DNA from: Nostoc sp. PCC 7107
GTDB taxonomy: Bacteria; Cyanobacteriota; Cyanobacteriia; Cyanobacteriales; Nostocaceae
Direction of reading: 5' to 3'
NCBI RefSeq assembly: GCF_000316625.1
Contig: NC_019676.1
Coordinates: forward strand, 607,001-671,000
Length of the DNA stretch: 64,000 nucleotides
Of the stretch, positions 63,369 through 64,000 are shown in pieces. Each line of letters begins with the position of its first letter. The first letter of the stretch is position 1. Below the pieces are notes generated by a model. The model did not search any database, was not told the DNA's origin, and was given only the letters and a program-made list of their open reading frames with translations. Made by a program: the position numbers and the translations under genes.

Positions 63369-64000
63369 CTATAACCAATTCCCAATTAAGACAAAAGCTG
63401 CCCAATGAACAGGCTTAGAGAATCGCTCATCGTGTAGAATTGCCAGTTGAGCTTGACGGAGAGCTTCTGCTTTCGTTACCTTTTTATTACGTAATTCTTG
63501 ATAAAATCGGATCATTAACAAGGTAGTCGAATCATCTGGGACTACCCACAAAGAGCCTACAGTACTTCGCGCTCCAGCCCGGATTGCTACCCCTGCCATT
63601 CCTAAAGCTGCTCTTGTATCGCCTTCAGCCGTACTACAAGCACTCAGAACCAGTAATTCAATCGGCTGCCTATATCCTGTATCAGTCCGAAAAAATTCAT
63701 CTAACTCTTTGGCATTGATTTTATCGTTATAAGTCAGTAGGAAAGTGTTTTCGGAACGGGAACTAAATTTGCCGTGAGTTGCAACATGAATAATTGAAAA
63801 AGGTAGCGAATTAATTGTTTGTGTGAATTTTGATTTAGTAAACATCTCATTCAGCAATATTTTTGCTGGAATTTGCTGACGGATACCCTTGAATTCTTCC
63901 TCAACTCCAGGAAGCGAATCAAAATCCTGCACAGATTTACTCAGACCGGCAGCCAAGATATTCAAGTTATCCAGTTTTATTGGTTTAGGATCTAGTAGCT
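63369..64000 (-). CDS. CHAT-domain caspase-like protease, C-terminal part (cut by window edge)
   Basis: The frame is open to the window edge (LLDPKPIKLDNLNILAAG before the TTG at 63965), so this is the 3' end of a larger gene. It shows the CHAT/peptidase C80-like catalytic His in IIHVATHGKFSSRSENTF and the Cys in LLVLSACSTAEGDTRAALG, plus the end ILHDERFSKPVHWAAFVLIG. The TAG stop lies in the IS5 terminal repeat, so the insertion removed or replaced the last few residues. Cyanobacterial CHAT proteins usually carry TPR or other repeats upstream and may act in programmed cell death or regulated proteolysis; CHAT domains in other bacteria also cleave gasdermins and toxins. Confidence 0.9.
   Translation of the reverse strand, partial: LLDPKPIKLDNLNILAAGLSKSVQDFDSLPGVEEEFKGIRQQIPAKILLNEMFTKSKFTQTINSLPFSIIHVATHGKFSSRSENTFLLTYNDKINAKELDEFFRTDTGYRQPIELLVLSACSTAEGDTRAALGMAGVAIRAGARSTVGSLWVVPDDSTTLLMIRFYQELRNKKVTKAEALRQAQLAILHDERFSKPVHWAAFVLIGNWL

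Larger units (their letters stand above)
62433..63374 (+). mobile_element. IS5-family insertion sequence
   Basis: Terminal inverted repeats of about 22 bases: left TATAGAACCCATTTGACATCT (from 62434) and right AGATGTCAAATGAGTTCTATA (63353-63373), with one mismatch. Between them lie two overlapping frames encoding the N- and C-terminal parts of one IS5 transposase. TATA stands at both outer borders, so the target duplication (TA or TATA) cannot be fixed. It sits at the very end of the CHAT gene on the minus strand and supplies its stop codon. Confidence 0.88.

Overview
The window is chromosomal DNA of a filamentous, heterocyst-forming cyanobacterium of the Nostoc/Anabaena type. Three things point there: the palindrome GCGATCGC (HIP1) is very frequent inside genes; heptanucleotide tandem repeats (STRRs) and other short dispersed repeats fill the gaps; and an intact fraC-fraD-fraE operon for septal junctions is present (7601-10051, minus strand). 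Most genes are ordinary core genes: purN, ispG, glk, fmt, aroE, dnaK/dnaJ, uppS, cdaA, lysA, rimI, clpC, a CtpA-type protease, a 5-oxoprolinase and a GH13 glucosidase. No tRNA, rRNA or CRISPR array was recognised.

Layout. 1-2.4 kb: two-component signalling (end of a hybrid kinase, then a REC-kinase). 2.4-7.4 kb: a secreted protein, a previously easy-to-miss 37-residue membrane peptide, purN, an orphan sugar ABC permease, a pentapeptide protein and a membrane-anchored flavo/2Fe-2S reductase. 7.6-11.5 kb: fraCDE and a tandem-duplicated cobalamin adenosyltransferase. 11.8-14.5 kb: an accessory island holding a secreted papain-fold toxin gene that looks split by one extra base, a two-repeat immunity-like protein and a gene fragment. 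14.5-25.5 kb: ispG, CtpA-like protease, an atypical kinase-like protein, glucokinase, fmt and a long non-coding gap with possible RNA structure. 25.6-45 kb: a subtilase with a separate propeptide-like protein, ion-homeostasis genes (TrkA-like, NhaP-like), GH13, aroE, an aminotransferase, a FetB-like permease, a 5-oxoprolinase whose reading frame has absorbed several dispersed repeats, a bestrophin and an M28 peptidase. 45-57.5 kb: chaperone genes, a lysA-cdaA-uppS cluster, rimI and clpC. 57.8-62 kb: a three-gene operon of two P-loop ATPases flanking a membrane coiled-coil protein with a TerB_C-like end. 62.4-64 kb: an IS5-family element at the 3' end of a CHAT-protease gene that runs off the window.

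The strongest candidates for undescribed biology are the ATPase/coiled-coil/ATPase operon (57.8-61.9 kb), the toxin-immunity island (11.8-13.9 kb), the fusion of an NRPS-associated domain to a kinase-type ATPase lacking a phospho-acceptor helix (17.6-18.7 kb) and the repeat-invaded oxoprolinase. All domain names are from recall of family motifs; no database search was possible.
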